This document shows, piece by piece, positions 25,871 to 34,089 of a DNA stretch of 64,000 bases. Location of the stretch: the NCBI RefSeq assembly GCF_017086405.1, contig NZ_CP070973.1, positions 806,001-870,000 on the forward strand, in the 5' to 3' direction. Source of the DNA: Mycobacterium gordonae. Lineage in GTDB: Bacteria > Actinomycetota > Actinomycetes > Mycobacteriales > Mycobacteriaceae. Both the position numbers and the translations under genes were made by a program. The notes under the pieces were generated by a model. The model searched no databases and had not been told where the DNA came from. It saw only the letters and a program-made list of their open reading frames with translations. Positions within the stretch are counted from its first letter, which is position 1, and each line of letters opens with the position of its first letter.

Positions 25871-25894
25871 CCCCTAATGCATTACCCCCTAATG
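25871..25894. promoter_or_regulatory. Direct repeats CCCCTAATG in the iniR/Rv0340 divergent region
   Basis: CCCCTAATG occurs at 25871-25879 and again at 25886-25894, 15 bp apart. They sit ~80 bp upstream of iniR and ~110 bp upstream of the Rv0340-like start. The same CCCCTAAT/CCCCTAAC core recurs in tandem before iniB (26687-26701). This suggests a shared regulator site, with IniR the obvious candidate. Confidence 0.4.
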
Positions 25895-26000
25895 AAGACG
25901 GGGGGTGGGCGGGGTTCGCACCGAACACGGGCGTCCGCGCAGCGATTAGCATCTTGCTAGTGCTGGATCTAGGCGGGCTTGAGCGACAGGGAGATGGGCG

Positions 26001-26570
26001 ATGGCAAATTCGTTGCTCGACTTCGTGATCTCACTTGTGCGCGATCCGGAGGCGGCAGCGCGCTATGCCACCAATCCCGACCAAGCCATTGCTGACGCAC
26101 ATCTCACGGATGTGACCAGCGTCGATGTCAACAATCTGATCCCGATGGTGTCGGATTCCCTGTCGATGGCCGGGGCCACCGGTGCGGTGACCGGCATGCC
26201 TGTCGCCGATCACGGCAATGTGTGGGCGAGCGGTGCGGCAACTGCGGCCTTCGATGCTTTCACTCCGCACCCGCCTGTCGCAGCGATGCCCGAGCACGGG
26301 GCGATCAGTGGCGTCGGGGCTGTGATCAATCAGCCGGCAGCTCAGCTGCCAGTCGAGGCGCCCGCTGGCCCGCCTCCGGTCGGGATCGGCAACCCCGAAC
26401 CGTCGTCGCTGATCACGGGGGGTGCGGTGCCCGAAATCGCATTCGACCACGGCGGCTTTCCGGCCAGTGACCCGGGAATATGGGACCACTCGGTGGTTCT
26501 TCCGGACGCACATCCGCATGACGCGCCGCCGGATCACCATGGCTTCGGCGTCGACAGCCTGCACGGCTGA
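26001..26570 (+). CDS. Rv0340-like protein with IniB-type N-terminal domain
   Basis: 189 residues. Residues 1-~60 (MANSLLDFVISLVRDPEAAARYATNPDQAI) closely resemble the N-terminus of the IniB protein encoded next (MTSLVDYILSLFRSEEAAQSFVAAPGQAM). The rest is Pro/Gly/His-rich and ends near DAPPDHHGFGVDSL, also echoing the His-rich end of IniB (HGPADHHGF). It is therefore a short IniB paralogue. It sits between iniR and iniB, as Rv0340 does. No signal peptide or enzyme motif is seen. Role unknown; co-regulation with iniBAC is inferred from position and shared promoter motifs. Confidence 0.82.
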   Translation: MANSLLDFVISLVRDPEAAARYATNPDQAIADAHLTDVTSVDVNNLIPMVSDSLSMAGATGAVTGMPVADHGNVWASGAATAAFDAFTPHPPVAAMPEHGAISGVGAVINQPAAQLPVEAPAGPPPVGIGNPEPSSLITGGAVPEIAFDHGGFPASDPGIWDHSVVLPDAHPHDAPPDHHGFGVDSLHG

Positions 26571-26686
26571 TTCTCGTTCTTCCCAAAGCTTTGTCCTGGC
26601 GACCTGGGTCGTCGACGAGTAGTGTTTGACGTGCATAAATGCTGCAAACGGGGGTGTTTCAGCGTGGGATTGGGGGCCCTCGGTTT

Positions 26687-26770
26687 CCCCTAATCCCCTA
26701 ACGGGGCAGCCCCCATTATCCCGGTGGGCGTACCCCCAGTTGGGGGTATCGACCCCGATTTGGGGGAGTC
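26687..26770 (+). promoter_or_regulatory. iniBAC promoter region with C/G-tract repeats and palindrome
   Basis: Within the 279-bp gap before iniB are tandem CCCCTAAT-CCCCTAA (26687-26701) and a near-perfect palindrome TACCCCCA-GT-TGGGGGTA (26731-26748). A looser CCCC-gattt-GGGG repeat follows (26753-26765). Such dense symmetrical C/G tracts are unusual and fit the strongly regulated ini promoter known to respond to cell-wall inhibitors. I do not assign the transcription start. Lsr2 or IniR could act here. Confidence 0.5.
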
Positions 26771-26849
26771 GCGACATCCATACGGTTTATGACAGAGCGC
26801 CGGTCACTTCGGCGAACAACTTCACGGTTTCGATCGAAGGGAAAAGAAG

Positions 26850-29729
26850 ATGACCTCGCTAGTCGACTACATCCTGAGCCTGTTTCGCAGCGAAGAGGCA
26901 GCCCAGTCTTTCGTCGCTGCACCCGGGCAGGCCATGACGAACGCGGGACTGATCAATGTCTCTCCCGCCGCAGTCTCCTCGGCGGTGGCCAGCGCAGTCC
27001 CCGGTGTTGCGGTCACCTCCGATGACCCGATCGGAGCATTGCAGCAGGCGGTCGCTGACCAGCACGGTTTCCCGATCCCGTCGTCAGACGCGGGCGTTGT
27101 GTCCAGTTTCGTCGCTCAAGACCCCGGTCCCGTCATCGGTAATGCGGGGTTGGCCGCTGGTGACGCCGGGCTCGCCGCCACCGATGCAGGTCTCATCGCC
27201 GCGGATGCGGGGCTTGGATTGGGCAGCGCTGTTGCGACCGACATCGGTGCGGGTGTGGCGACGGGTGTCAGCGCCGGGCTCGTCGGCCAGAGCGCACTGG
27301 GTGTGCAGCCCGGTGTGGTGGCGCCTGCTCCTGGCCTGGCGTTCATCGAGCCAACGGGCGGAGTCGGCTTAGGAGCGCAGGCCGGTCTCGGCGTTGGCTT
27401 CGATGTGCAAGCCGGAATCGGCGCGCAGGTCGGCGCCGGACTCGGCGCGGGCGTTGGAACCGGACTGGGCGTGGGTGCGCAGGCCGGCATTGGCTTCGGT
27501 GTGCAAGCCGAGATTGAAGCCCAGGCCGGTGTGGTCGGCGGTATCGGCGGTGGTGCAGCTGTAGGTCTTGGCGGCGGGATTGGCGGCCAGGCCGGTGTCG
27601 GGCTCGGTGGCCAGGTCGGCGGCGGCGTCGGCGGGGCGATTGGGGGCGGCCTTGGCGGCGGCGTCGGCGTGGGCGGTCAAGTTGGCGCCGGCATCGGCGG
27701 CGCTGTTGGCGGCCAGGTCGGCGCCGGTGGCCAGGTCGGTGGTGCGATCGGTGGTCAGACAGGTGGCGCAATTGGTGGCGGTACCGGTGGTGCGATCGGC
27801 GCCGGTGGCCAGGTTGGTGCCGGTGGTCAGGTTGGCGGTGCGGTTGGTGCCGGTGGTCAGGTTGGCGGTGCGATCGGTGGTCAGGCTGGTGGTGCGATCG
27901 GTGGCCAGGTCGGCGGTGGGCTCGGCGGTGCGGTTGGTGCCGGTGGTCAGGTTGGCGGTGCGATTGGTGCCGGTGGTCAGGTTGGCGGTGCGGTTGGTGC
28001 CGGTGGTCAGGTTGGCGGTGCGGTAGGTGGTCAGGCTGGCGGTGCGATCGGTGGCGGTATCGGTGGCCAGGTCGGCGGTGGGCTCGGCGGTGCGGTAGGT
28101 GCCGGCGGTCAGGTTGGCGGCGCGATCGGTGGCGGTATCGGTGGTCAGGTTGGCGGTGCGGTTGGTGCCGGTGGTCAGGTTGGCGGTGCGGTTGGTGCCG
28201 GCGGCCAGGTTGGCGGTGCGATCGGTGGTCAGGTTGGCGGTGCGGTTGGTGCCGGTGGTCAGGTTGGCGGTGCGGTTGGTGCCGGCGGCCAGGTTGGCAG
28301 TGCGGTCGGTGCCGGTGGTCAGGTTGGCGGTGCGATCGGTGGTCAGGCTGGTGGTGCGATCGGTGGCGGTATCGGTGGCCAGGTCGGCGGTGGGCTCGGC
28401 GGTGCGGTTGGTGCCGGTGGTCAGGTTGGCGGTGCGGTTGGTGCCGGCGGCCAGGTTGGCGGTGCGATCGGTGCCGGTGGCCAGGTCGGCGGCGCAATCG
28501 GTGCCGGTGCTGGTGCCCAGGCGGGCGGCGCTATCGGTGGTGGCATAGGCGGCGGTATAGGCGCTGGCGGCCAGGTTGGCGGAGCTCTCGGTGCCCAGGC
28601 GGGCGTTGCGGCCGGCGGTCAGGCAGGCGCTGTCGCTGGTGCGCAAGCTGGCCTGGCGGGTCAGGCGGGCCTGACGGGGCAGGCCGGGGTGGCGGGCCAG
28701 GCGGGTCTCGTCGGCCAGGCAGGCGTTGCCGGCCAAGCAGGTCTCGCCAGTCAGGCGGCTCTGGGCGGACACGCGGCCGCTGCCGGTGGAATCGCCGGCA
28801 GCAATGCAGCGCTTGGAGCCGGCGCAGGAAGCCAAGCGGGACTCATCGCCAGCGAAGGCGCGGCGCTGAACGGTGCCGCCACTCCGCACGTCGCGGGTCC
28901 GATAGGCGGCGTGGGCGTGGGCGGCCAGGCCGGAGCTGCTGGCGGCGCAGGGTTGGGCATCGGTGGCGGCGGAAACACCCCGCTGGCCGCGCACCCCGCC
29001 ACGCAACCGGTCGGCGTCTCAGGGACAGCCGATGCCGGTGCCGGGGCACAGGCTGGCCCTGGTGGTGTCGCGGCCGCCGGAGCCGGCGGCGGCACCGTAG
29101 CCACCGGACCGGTCACTCCGGCCACCGGAACCGGTGGTGTGGCCACCGGGCCCGGGGCACATGGTGGGGCCAACGCCGGTGGGCACGGCGACATCCTTGG
29201 TCAGGAGGGCACCACGCTCGGGGGCGGCGTCGGCGCAGGTGGCGCTGGTGGCGTCGGACCCGTTGGTGCCGGCGGTAGCGCGGGCGCCGGCGCCGGCGGC
29301 GGCATCACCCCGGGTGACCACGGGCCCACTGTTCCGTCCGGTCAGGGTCCCGTCATCACAGGCGGTGGCGTGGGTGCCGGTGGCACAACGCCTCCGGCCG
29401 GCGGTGGCCACGGCCCCGTCATCCAGACGCCAGGCGGACAGGGTGGTGCAGGTACAGGTGCAGGTACAGGTCACGGCGATACGAACCCGCCGGTGATCAA
29501 CGCTCCCCACACGCCTGCCCCGCAGGTCGAGACGCCGACCCACCCGGCCCCGGCGGACCACGGACCGGTGTTCACTCCTCAGCAGCACCAGCCGGTTGAG
29601 CAGCCGCAACCGACCCACCACGAGCCGCAGAGCCCGTCGGTGTTCGGTCACGACCCGGCGCCGCACACCCCGCCGGCGCACACCGAGCCGCCGGCCTCGC
29701 ACGGCCCGGCCGACCACCACGGGTTCTGA
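26850..29729 (+). CDS. iniB: Isoniazid-inducible glycine/alanine-rich protein IniB (expanded repeats)
   Basis: 959 residues. An N-terminal IniB domain (1-~70) leads into a low-complexity body. The middle (~235-570) is built from near-identical GAGGQVGGAVG / GGQVGGAIG units. It changes to VAGQAGLxGQAG units (~600-650), then a Gly/Ala/Pro region, and ends in a Pro/His-rich tail (PADHHGF). This is about twice the 479 residues I recall for M. tuberculosis IniB, the excess being in repeats. First gene of iniBAC, induced by cell-wall inhibitors. It may be surface- or wall-associated, but the biochemical role is unknown. Confidence 0.88.
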   Translation: MTSLVDYILSLFRSEEAAQSFVAAPGQAMTNAGLINVSPAAVSSAVASAVPGVAVTSDDPIGALQQAVADQHGFPIPSSDAGVVSSFVAQDPGPVIGNAGLAAGDAGLAATDAGLIAADAGLGLGSAVATDIGAGVATGVSAGLVGQSALGVQPGVVAPAPGLAFIEPTGGVGLGAQAGLGVGFDVQAGIGAQVGAGLGAGVGTGLGVGAQAGIGFGVQAEIEAQAGVVGGIGGGAAVGLGGGIGGQAGVGLGGQVGGGVGGAIGGGLGGGVGVGGQVGAGIGGAVGGQVGAGGQVGGAIGGQTGGAIGGGTGGAIGAGGQVGAGGQVGGAVGAGGQVGGAIGGQAGGAIGGQVGGGLGGAVGAGGQVGGAIGAGGQVGGAVGAGGQVGGAVGGQAGGAIGGGIGGQVGGGLGGAVGAGGQVGGAIGGGIGGQVGGAVGAGGQVGGAVGAGGQVGGAIGGQVGGAVGAGGQVGGAVGAGGQVGSAVGAGGQVGGAIGGQAGGAIGGGIGGQVGGGLGGAVGAGGQVGGAVGAGGQVGGAIGAGGQVGGAIGAGAGAQAGGAIGGGIGGGIGAGGQVGGALGAQAGVAAGGQAGAVAGAQAGLAGQAGLTGQAGVAGQAGLVGQAGVAGQAGLASQAALGGHAAAAGGIAGSNAALGAGAGSQAGLIASEGAALNGAATPHVAGPIGGVGVGGQAGAAGGAGLGIGGGGNTPLAAHPATQPVGVSGTADAGAGAQAGPGGVAAAGAGGGTVATGPVTPATGTGGVATGPGAHGGANAGGHGDILGQEGTTLGGGVGAGGAGGVGPVGAGGSAGAGAGGGITPGDHGPTVPSGQGPVITGGGVGAGGTTPPAGGGHGPVIQTPGGQGGAGTGAGTGHGDTNPPVINAPHTPAPQVETPTHPAPADHGPVFTPQQHQPVEQPQPTHHEPQSPSVFGHDPAPHTPPAHTEPPASHGPADHHGF
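27768..28510 (+). repeat. Imperfect ~27-33-bp coding tandem repeats inside iniB
   Basis: Units such as GGTGCCGGTGGTCAGGTTGG followed by CGGTGCG recur more than fifteen times, interspersed with GGTGGTCAGGCTGGTGGTGC variants. All keep the reading frame, so copy-number change lengthens or shortens IniB without frameshift. Higher-order blocks (for example 27,880-28,000 and 28,320-28,450) are near copies of each other, pointing to recent duplication by recombination or slippage. Confidence 0.85.
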
Positions 29730-29743
29730 TAGCTCAGAACCGG

Positions 29744-29780
29744 CAAACCGGCGGGGACCGTCATGGTCCCCGCCGGTTTG
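29744..29780 (+). terminator. Strong hairpin between iniB and iniA
   Basis: A 16-bp perfect stem (CAAACCGGCGGGGACC at 29744-29759 with its complement at 29765-29780) closes on a 5-base loop GTCAT. No T run follows, so it is more likely an attenuator, mRNA-stability or processing element than a classical terminator. The ATG at 29763, the conventional iniA start, lies across the loop and stem edge, and the ribosome site is inside the stem. Confidence 0.75.
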
Positions 29781-31667
29781 TGCGCATACGTTGAACAGAC
29801 AGCGACGAGAAAGTGGGGCAGCACGGTGGCACAACCCGATGACCCGCGTCGGGTCAGCGTGATCGTCGAGTTGATCGACCACACGATCGCCATCGCGGAA
29901 TTGCACGGGCGCGACGATCTGGTGCAGCGGCTGCGGCGGGCGCGGGAGCGGATCACCGATCCCCACATCCGCGTGGTGATTGCCGGGCAGCTCAAACAGG
30001 GCAAGAGTCAACTGCTCAACTCGTTGCTGAACCTGCCGGTCGCACGAGTCGGCGACGACGAGGCCACCGTGGTGATCACGATCGTCAGCTACAGCGCCCA
30101 ACCGTGGGCCCGTTTGGTGCTCGCGGCGGGACCCAACGGCGAAATCGCGACCGTCGATATTCCGGTCGAACAGATCAACATCGATCTGCGCCGGGCGCCT
30201 CATGCCGGCGGACGCCAGGTGCTGCGGGTTGAGATCGGCGCCCCGAGTCCGCTGTTGCAAGGCGGACTGGTGTTCATCGACACCCCGGGTGTGGGGGGCC
30301 ACGGCCAGCCGCACCTGTCGGCGACCCTCGGTTTGCTGCCCGACGCCGATGCGATGTTGATGGTCAGCGACGCCAGCCAGGAATTCACCGAACCCGAGAT
30401 GTGGTTTCTGCGCAAGGCGCACCAGATCTGCCCGGTCGGTGTGATCGTGGCCACCAAAACCGACCTCTATCCGCACTGGCGCCAGATCGTCAACGCCAAT
30501 GCCAATCACCTACAGCGTGCCCGGGTGCCGATGCCGATCATCCCGGTCTCGTCGCTGCTGCGTAGCCATGCCGTGAGTCTCAACGACAAAGAACTCAACG
30601 ACGAGTCCAACTTCCCGGCCGTCGTCAAATTCCTGAGCGAGAAGGTGCTCACTCGCGAAAGCGATCGAGTGCGCGACGAGGTGTTAAGTGAAATACATTC
30701 TGCTGCAGCACAATTGACTACGAAAGCGGGGTCGGAACTGGCTTCTGTCAACGACCCCGGCTTGCGCGATCGACTGGCGAATGATCTGCAGCGGCGCAAG
30801 CGGGACGCGGAGAACGCCCTGCAGGCGACCGCGTTGTGGCAGCAGGTGCTCAACGACGGCTTCACCGATGTGAGCAACGACGTGGACCACGACCTGCGAG
30901 CGCGTTTTCGCGCCGTCACCGACGACATCGAGAAACGCATCGACACCTGCGATCCCACCCTGCATTGGGCGGAGATCGGCGCTGAAGCCGAGGATGCGAT
31001 CGCCACCGCTGTCGGCGACAACTTCGTCTGGGCGTACCAGCGTTCGGCGGCCCTGGCTGACGACGTCGCCCGCTCTTTCGCCGATGCGGGTCTGAACTCG
31101 GTGATGTCGCCGGAGTTGACGTCGCGCTTGATGTCCACCAACTTCGACGAATTGAAGGCACTGGCCGAGCTGGAATCGAAGCCCCAAGGCAAGGGACAGA
31201 AGGCGCTGTCCGGACTGCGCGGTTCCTACGGCGGTGTGGTGATGATCGGCATGCTGTCATCGGTGGCCGGCCTGGGCCTGTTCAACCCGGTATCAGTGGG
31301 CGCCGGGCTGCTGCTCGGCCGGATGGCGTACAAGGAGGAGAAGCAGAGCCGGCTCCTGCGGGCGCGCGCCGAGGCCAAGGCCAATGTGCGGCGCTTCGTC
31401 GACGAAGTTTCTTTCGTCGTCGGCAAGGAGTCCCGCGACCGGCTCAAGACGATTCACCGCAAGCTGCGCGATCACTACCGCGACATCGCCAACGAACTCA
31501 GCCGCTCGCTCAACGAATCGCTGCAAGCCACCTTAACCGCCGCCCATCTGGAAGACGTGGAGCGTGACACCAGAGTTCGCGAACTGGAGCGACAACTGGA
31601 CATCCTGCGCCAGGTCATCGAAAACTTAGAGAAACTGCGGCCACAGGCGACCATAGGACGAGCGTGA
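29763..31667 (+). CDS. iniA: Dynamin-like GTPase IniA
   Basis: 634 residues as conventionally annotated from ATG 29763; GTG 29826 (V-A-Q-P-D-D-P) may be the real start because the ATG sits in a strong hairpin. The GTPase domain shows P-loop GQLKQGKSQLLNS (~75), FIDTPGVGG (G3, ~171) and ATKTDLY (G4, ~228). Helical neck/trunk regions follow, with a hydrophobic hairpin GGVVMIGMLSSVAGLGLFNP (~498-517) expected to touch membrane. Bacterial dynamin-like proteins remodel or protect membranes, and IniA is linked to tolerance of cell-wall drugs. It overlaps iniC by 4 bp. Confidence 0.93.
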   Translation: MVPAGLCAYVEQTATRKWGSTVAQPDDPRRVSVIVELIDHTIAIAELHGRDDLVQRLRRARERITDPHIRVVIAGQLKQGKSQLLNSLLNLPVARVGDDEATVVITIVSYSAQPWARLVLAAGPNGEIATVDIPVEQINIDLRRAPHAGGRQVLRVEIGAPSPLLQGGLVFIDTPGVGGHGQPHLSATLGLLPDADAMLMVSDASQEFTEPEMWFLRKAHQICPVGVIVATKTDLYPHWRQIVNANANHLQRARVPMPIIPVSSLLRSHAVSLNDKELNDESNFPAVVKFLSEKVLTRESDRVRDEVLSEIHSAAAQLTTKAGSELASVNDPGLRDRLANDLQRRKRDAENALQATALWQQVLNDGFTDVSNDVDHDLRARFRAVTDDIEKRIDTCDPTLHWAEIGAEAEDAIATAVGDNFVWAYQRSAALADDVARSFADAGLNSVMSPELTSRLMSTNFDELKALAELESKPQGKGQKALSGLRGSYGGVVMIGMLSSVAGLGLFNPVSVGAGLLLGRMAYKEEKQSRLLRARAEAKANVRRFVDEVSFVVGKESRDRLKTIHRKLRDHYRDIANELSRSLNESLQATLTAAHLEDVERDTRVRELERQLDILRQVIENLEKLRPQATIGRA

Positions 31668-33157
31668 GCACAAGCGATCGGGTCCGCGCCATCCTGGGCG
31701 GAACCATCCAGGCTTATCGCGGCGAACCGGCCTACCGGCAACGGCCGGATGTCTTTCACGAGCTGGAACGCATCGGCGCGCGCCTGAACGAGCCGATCCG
31801 CATTGCGTTGGCCGGAACGCTCAAGGCGGGTAAGTCCACGCTGGTCAACGCGCTGGTCGGGGACGATATTGCGCCGACGGACGCGACCGAGGCCACGAGG
31901 ATCGTGACCTGGTTTCGGCACGGCCCGACGCCGAAGGTCACCGCAATTCATCAGGGCGGACGCCGCGGCAACGTCCCGATCACCCATCGTGACGGGCTGA
32001 GCTTCGACCTGCGCAACCTCAATCCGGTGGAAGTGGCCCATCTGGATGTCGAGTGGCCCGCGCAGGAGTTGACGCAGGCCACCATCATCGACACCCCTGG
32101 CACATCGTCGTTGACCCGAGATGCCTCTGAACGCACCCTGCGGCTGCTCGTCCCGCCGGACGGGGTGCCGCGGGTGGATGCCGTGGTGTTCCTGTTACGC
32201 ACTCTGAACGCGGCCGACATCGCCTTGCTCAAGCAGATCGGTGGGCTGGTGGGCGGGTCGGCGGGAGCGCTCGGCATCATTGGTGTCGCATCGCGGGCAG
32301 ACGAGATCGGCGCCGGGCGCATCGATGCGATGCTGTCCGCCAACGAGGTGGCCAAACGGTTCACCAGTGAGATGAATCAGACGGGCATCTGTCAGGCGGT
32401 GGTTCCGGTGTCGGGCCTACTCGCGATGACCGCGCGCACACTGCGTCAGAGCGAGTTCCTCGCGCTGCAGAAGCTCGCCGGATCCGACGCCGCCGAGCTC
32501 AATAAGGCATTGCTGAGCGTGGATCGCTTCGTGCGACCCGACAGCCCACTGCCCGTAGACGCGGCGACCCGCGCGCACCTGCTGGAGCGATTCGGGATGT
32601 TCGGCATCCGGATCTCTATTGCGGTGCTGGCGGCCGGCGTCGCCGATGCGGCGGCATTGGCCAACGAGTTGCTGGAGCGCAGCGGCCTGGTGGCCCTGCG
32701 CAACGTCATCGACCAACAGTTCGCGCAGCGCTCCGACATGCTCAAGGCGCACACTGCGCTGGTATCGCTGCGCCGGTTCGTCGAGGCGCATCCGGTGCTT
32801 GCCACGCCGTACGTGATCGCCGACATCGACCCGCTACTGGCCGACACCCACGCCTTCGAAGAACTTCGCCTTCTCAGTCAATTGCCATCGCGCACAACGA
32901 CTTTGAAGGAGCATGACGCGGTGCTGCTGCGTCGCCTCATCGGCGGTTCGGGCACCGGGCCGGCCAGTAGGCTGGGACTGGACCCGCAGGTTTGCCGGAC
33001 CAATCCTCAAGAGATTTCCCGAGCGGCGTTTGCGGCGGCGCAACATTGGCGTCGGCGCGCCGAGCATCCGCTCAACGACCCGTTCACCACCAGGGCCTGC
33101 CGTGCGGCGGTCCGCAGCGCCGAGGCGATGCTGGCCGAATTCCCCGTGCGACGCTAA
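31664..33157 (+). CDS. iniC: Dynamin-like GTPase IniC
   Basis: 497 residues from GTG 31664, overlapping the iniA stop (GTGA). GTPase motifs are P-loop GTLKAGKSTLVNALVG (~46-61), a Thr-rich switch region DATEATRIVTWF and TIIDTPGTSS (G3). Helical regions follow and the protein ends AMLAEFPVRR. Partner of IniA in the membrane-acting iniBAC system. Length agrees with the M. tuberculosis protein (about 493). No T-run terminator is seen directly after it; a degraded LysR gene follows on the other strand. Confidence 0.93.
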   Translation: MSTSDRVRAILGGTIQAYRGEPAYRQRPDVFHELERIGARLNEPIRIALAGTLKAGKSTLVNALVGDDIAPTDATEATRIVTWFRHGPTPKVTAIHQGGRRGNVPITHRDGLSFDLRNLNPVEVAHLDVEWPAQELTQATIIDTPGTSSLTRDASERTLRLLVPPDGVPRVDAVVFLLRTLNAADIALLKQIGGLVGGSAGALGIIGVASRADEIGAGRIDAMLSANEVAKRFTSEMNQTGICQAVVPVSGLLAMTARTLRQSEFLALQKLAGSDAAELNKALLSVDRFVRPDSPLPVDAATRAHLLERFGMFGIRISIAVLAAGVADAAALANELLERSGLVALRNVIDQQFAQRSDMLKAHTALVSLRRFVEAHPVLATPYVIADIDPLLADTHAFEELRLLSQLPSRTTTLKEHDAVLLRRLIGGSGTGPASRLGLDPQVCRTNPQEISRAAFAAAQHWRRRAEHPLNDPFTTRACRAAVRSAEAMLAEFPVRR

Positions 33158-33223
33158 ACATCTATCCGAGTGCTTCAAAGAGAACGCCGCCTGCAGGACG
33201 TGGGCGATCTATCCCACCACCAT

Positions 33224-33883
33224 TTACGGCCCCAACTGCCTACCGGCACACGCGATCACGTGGTTCAACAGGTCTCTTATCGCAACAGGCGGCGTGCGTC
33301 CGCCGACCCAGATGGCTCGAAGCTTACGTCGCAGATCCAGCCCCGGGACCGTGATGGCGCGTAGTCGACCCGAATCCAGGTCTTCGGCCACCACCAGTTG
33401 GCTCATGACCGACGGTCCGGCACCGGCGAGAACCGCGGCACGCATTGCCTCGTGCGATCCTAAAGCCGAGTGCGGGCGGCCCTAGCTCGACGTCGTCGCC
33501 AAGCACCTTGCGTAGGGCGGTGGCGATCGTGCAGGAATGCCGTGAGAGAGCTTCACGGGCCACCCGGGGTGTTTGAGCGAATTCGAGAGCGCGTACCGCT
33601 TGTGACCGTCGAGCCCACTTGTGAGCCGGCGCCACGACGACCACCAACTCGTCGAACCCCACCACGCAACTGCTTAAACCTTCTGGCGCGCCGAGATTTT
33701 CGACCAATCCGACGTCAGCGGTCCCGTCGCGAGCGATGGCGATCGCCTTCCAGCTATTGGCAGCGGTCAGCATCACTTGGGGCGCACTGCCGCCGCGTCG
33801 GCTAGCTGCCTGCAGGGCTAGCATCCACTCGCTGGCTCGACTGCGGCTCAAGATTCTCGGTCCAGTCCCGATGGACGTCCTGA
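33224..33883 (-). pseudogene. Decayed LysR-family regulator
   Basis: From the 5' side, a fragment FVVRTSIGTG resembles the end of a LysR winged helix. It jumps directly to WMLALQAASRRGG of the effector domain, so roughly 60 residues and the helix-turn-helix are missing. The frame continues (LTAANSWKAIAIARDGTADVGLVEN...DELVVVVAPAHKW) to about 33,465. It then shifts frame and resumes as GSHEAMRAAVLAGAGPSVMS...LRAIWVGGRTPP to the stop at 33,224. The wording strongly recalls Rv0377. The remnant is broken at least twice and should be non-functional. The rest of the gap to 34,089 holds nothing else I can support. Confidence 0.75.
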
Positions 33884-34089
33884 CGACGAAGCGGGTCGTG
33901 CCGGACGAAGGTAGCCAGCAGATCGCTGTCGGTCACTGACCTGCCGTGGCCACGTACGACTTCCGGATCCCTGGGCAACCCCGCGAGGATCGGGTGAGAA
34001 ATCGTCGGGCAGCATGAAGGATGCGATAACGGTCAATGTGACTGCTGTGCAATCGAGATGGCCGGACTCGCAGCCGTTCTGGGTCTCGA

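Noticed and set aside
27768..28510. Regular repeats in iniB resembling a CRISPR array
   Set aside because: No unique spacers; all units are in frame and encode Gly/Ala repeats of IniB.
27369..29006. Long antisense open frames over iniB
   Set aside because: Composition (Thr/Asn/Ala runs) is the mirror of the repeat. There is no ribosome site or family.
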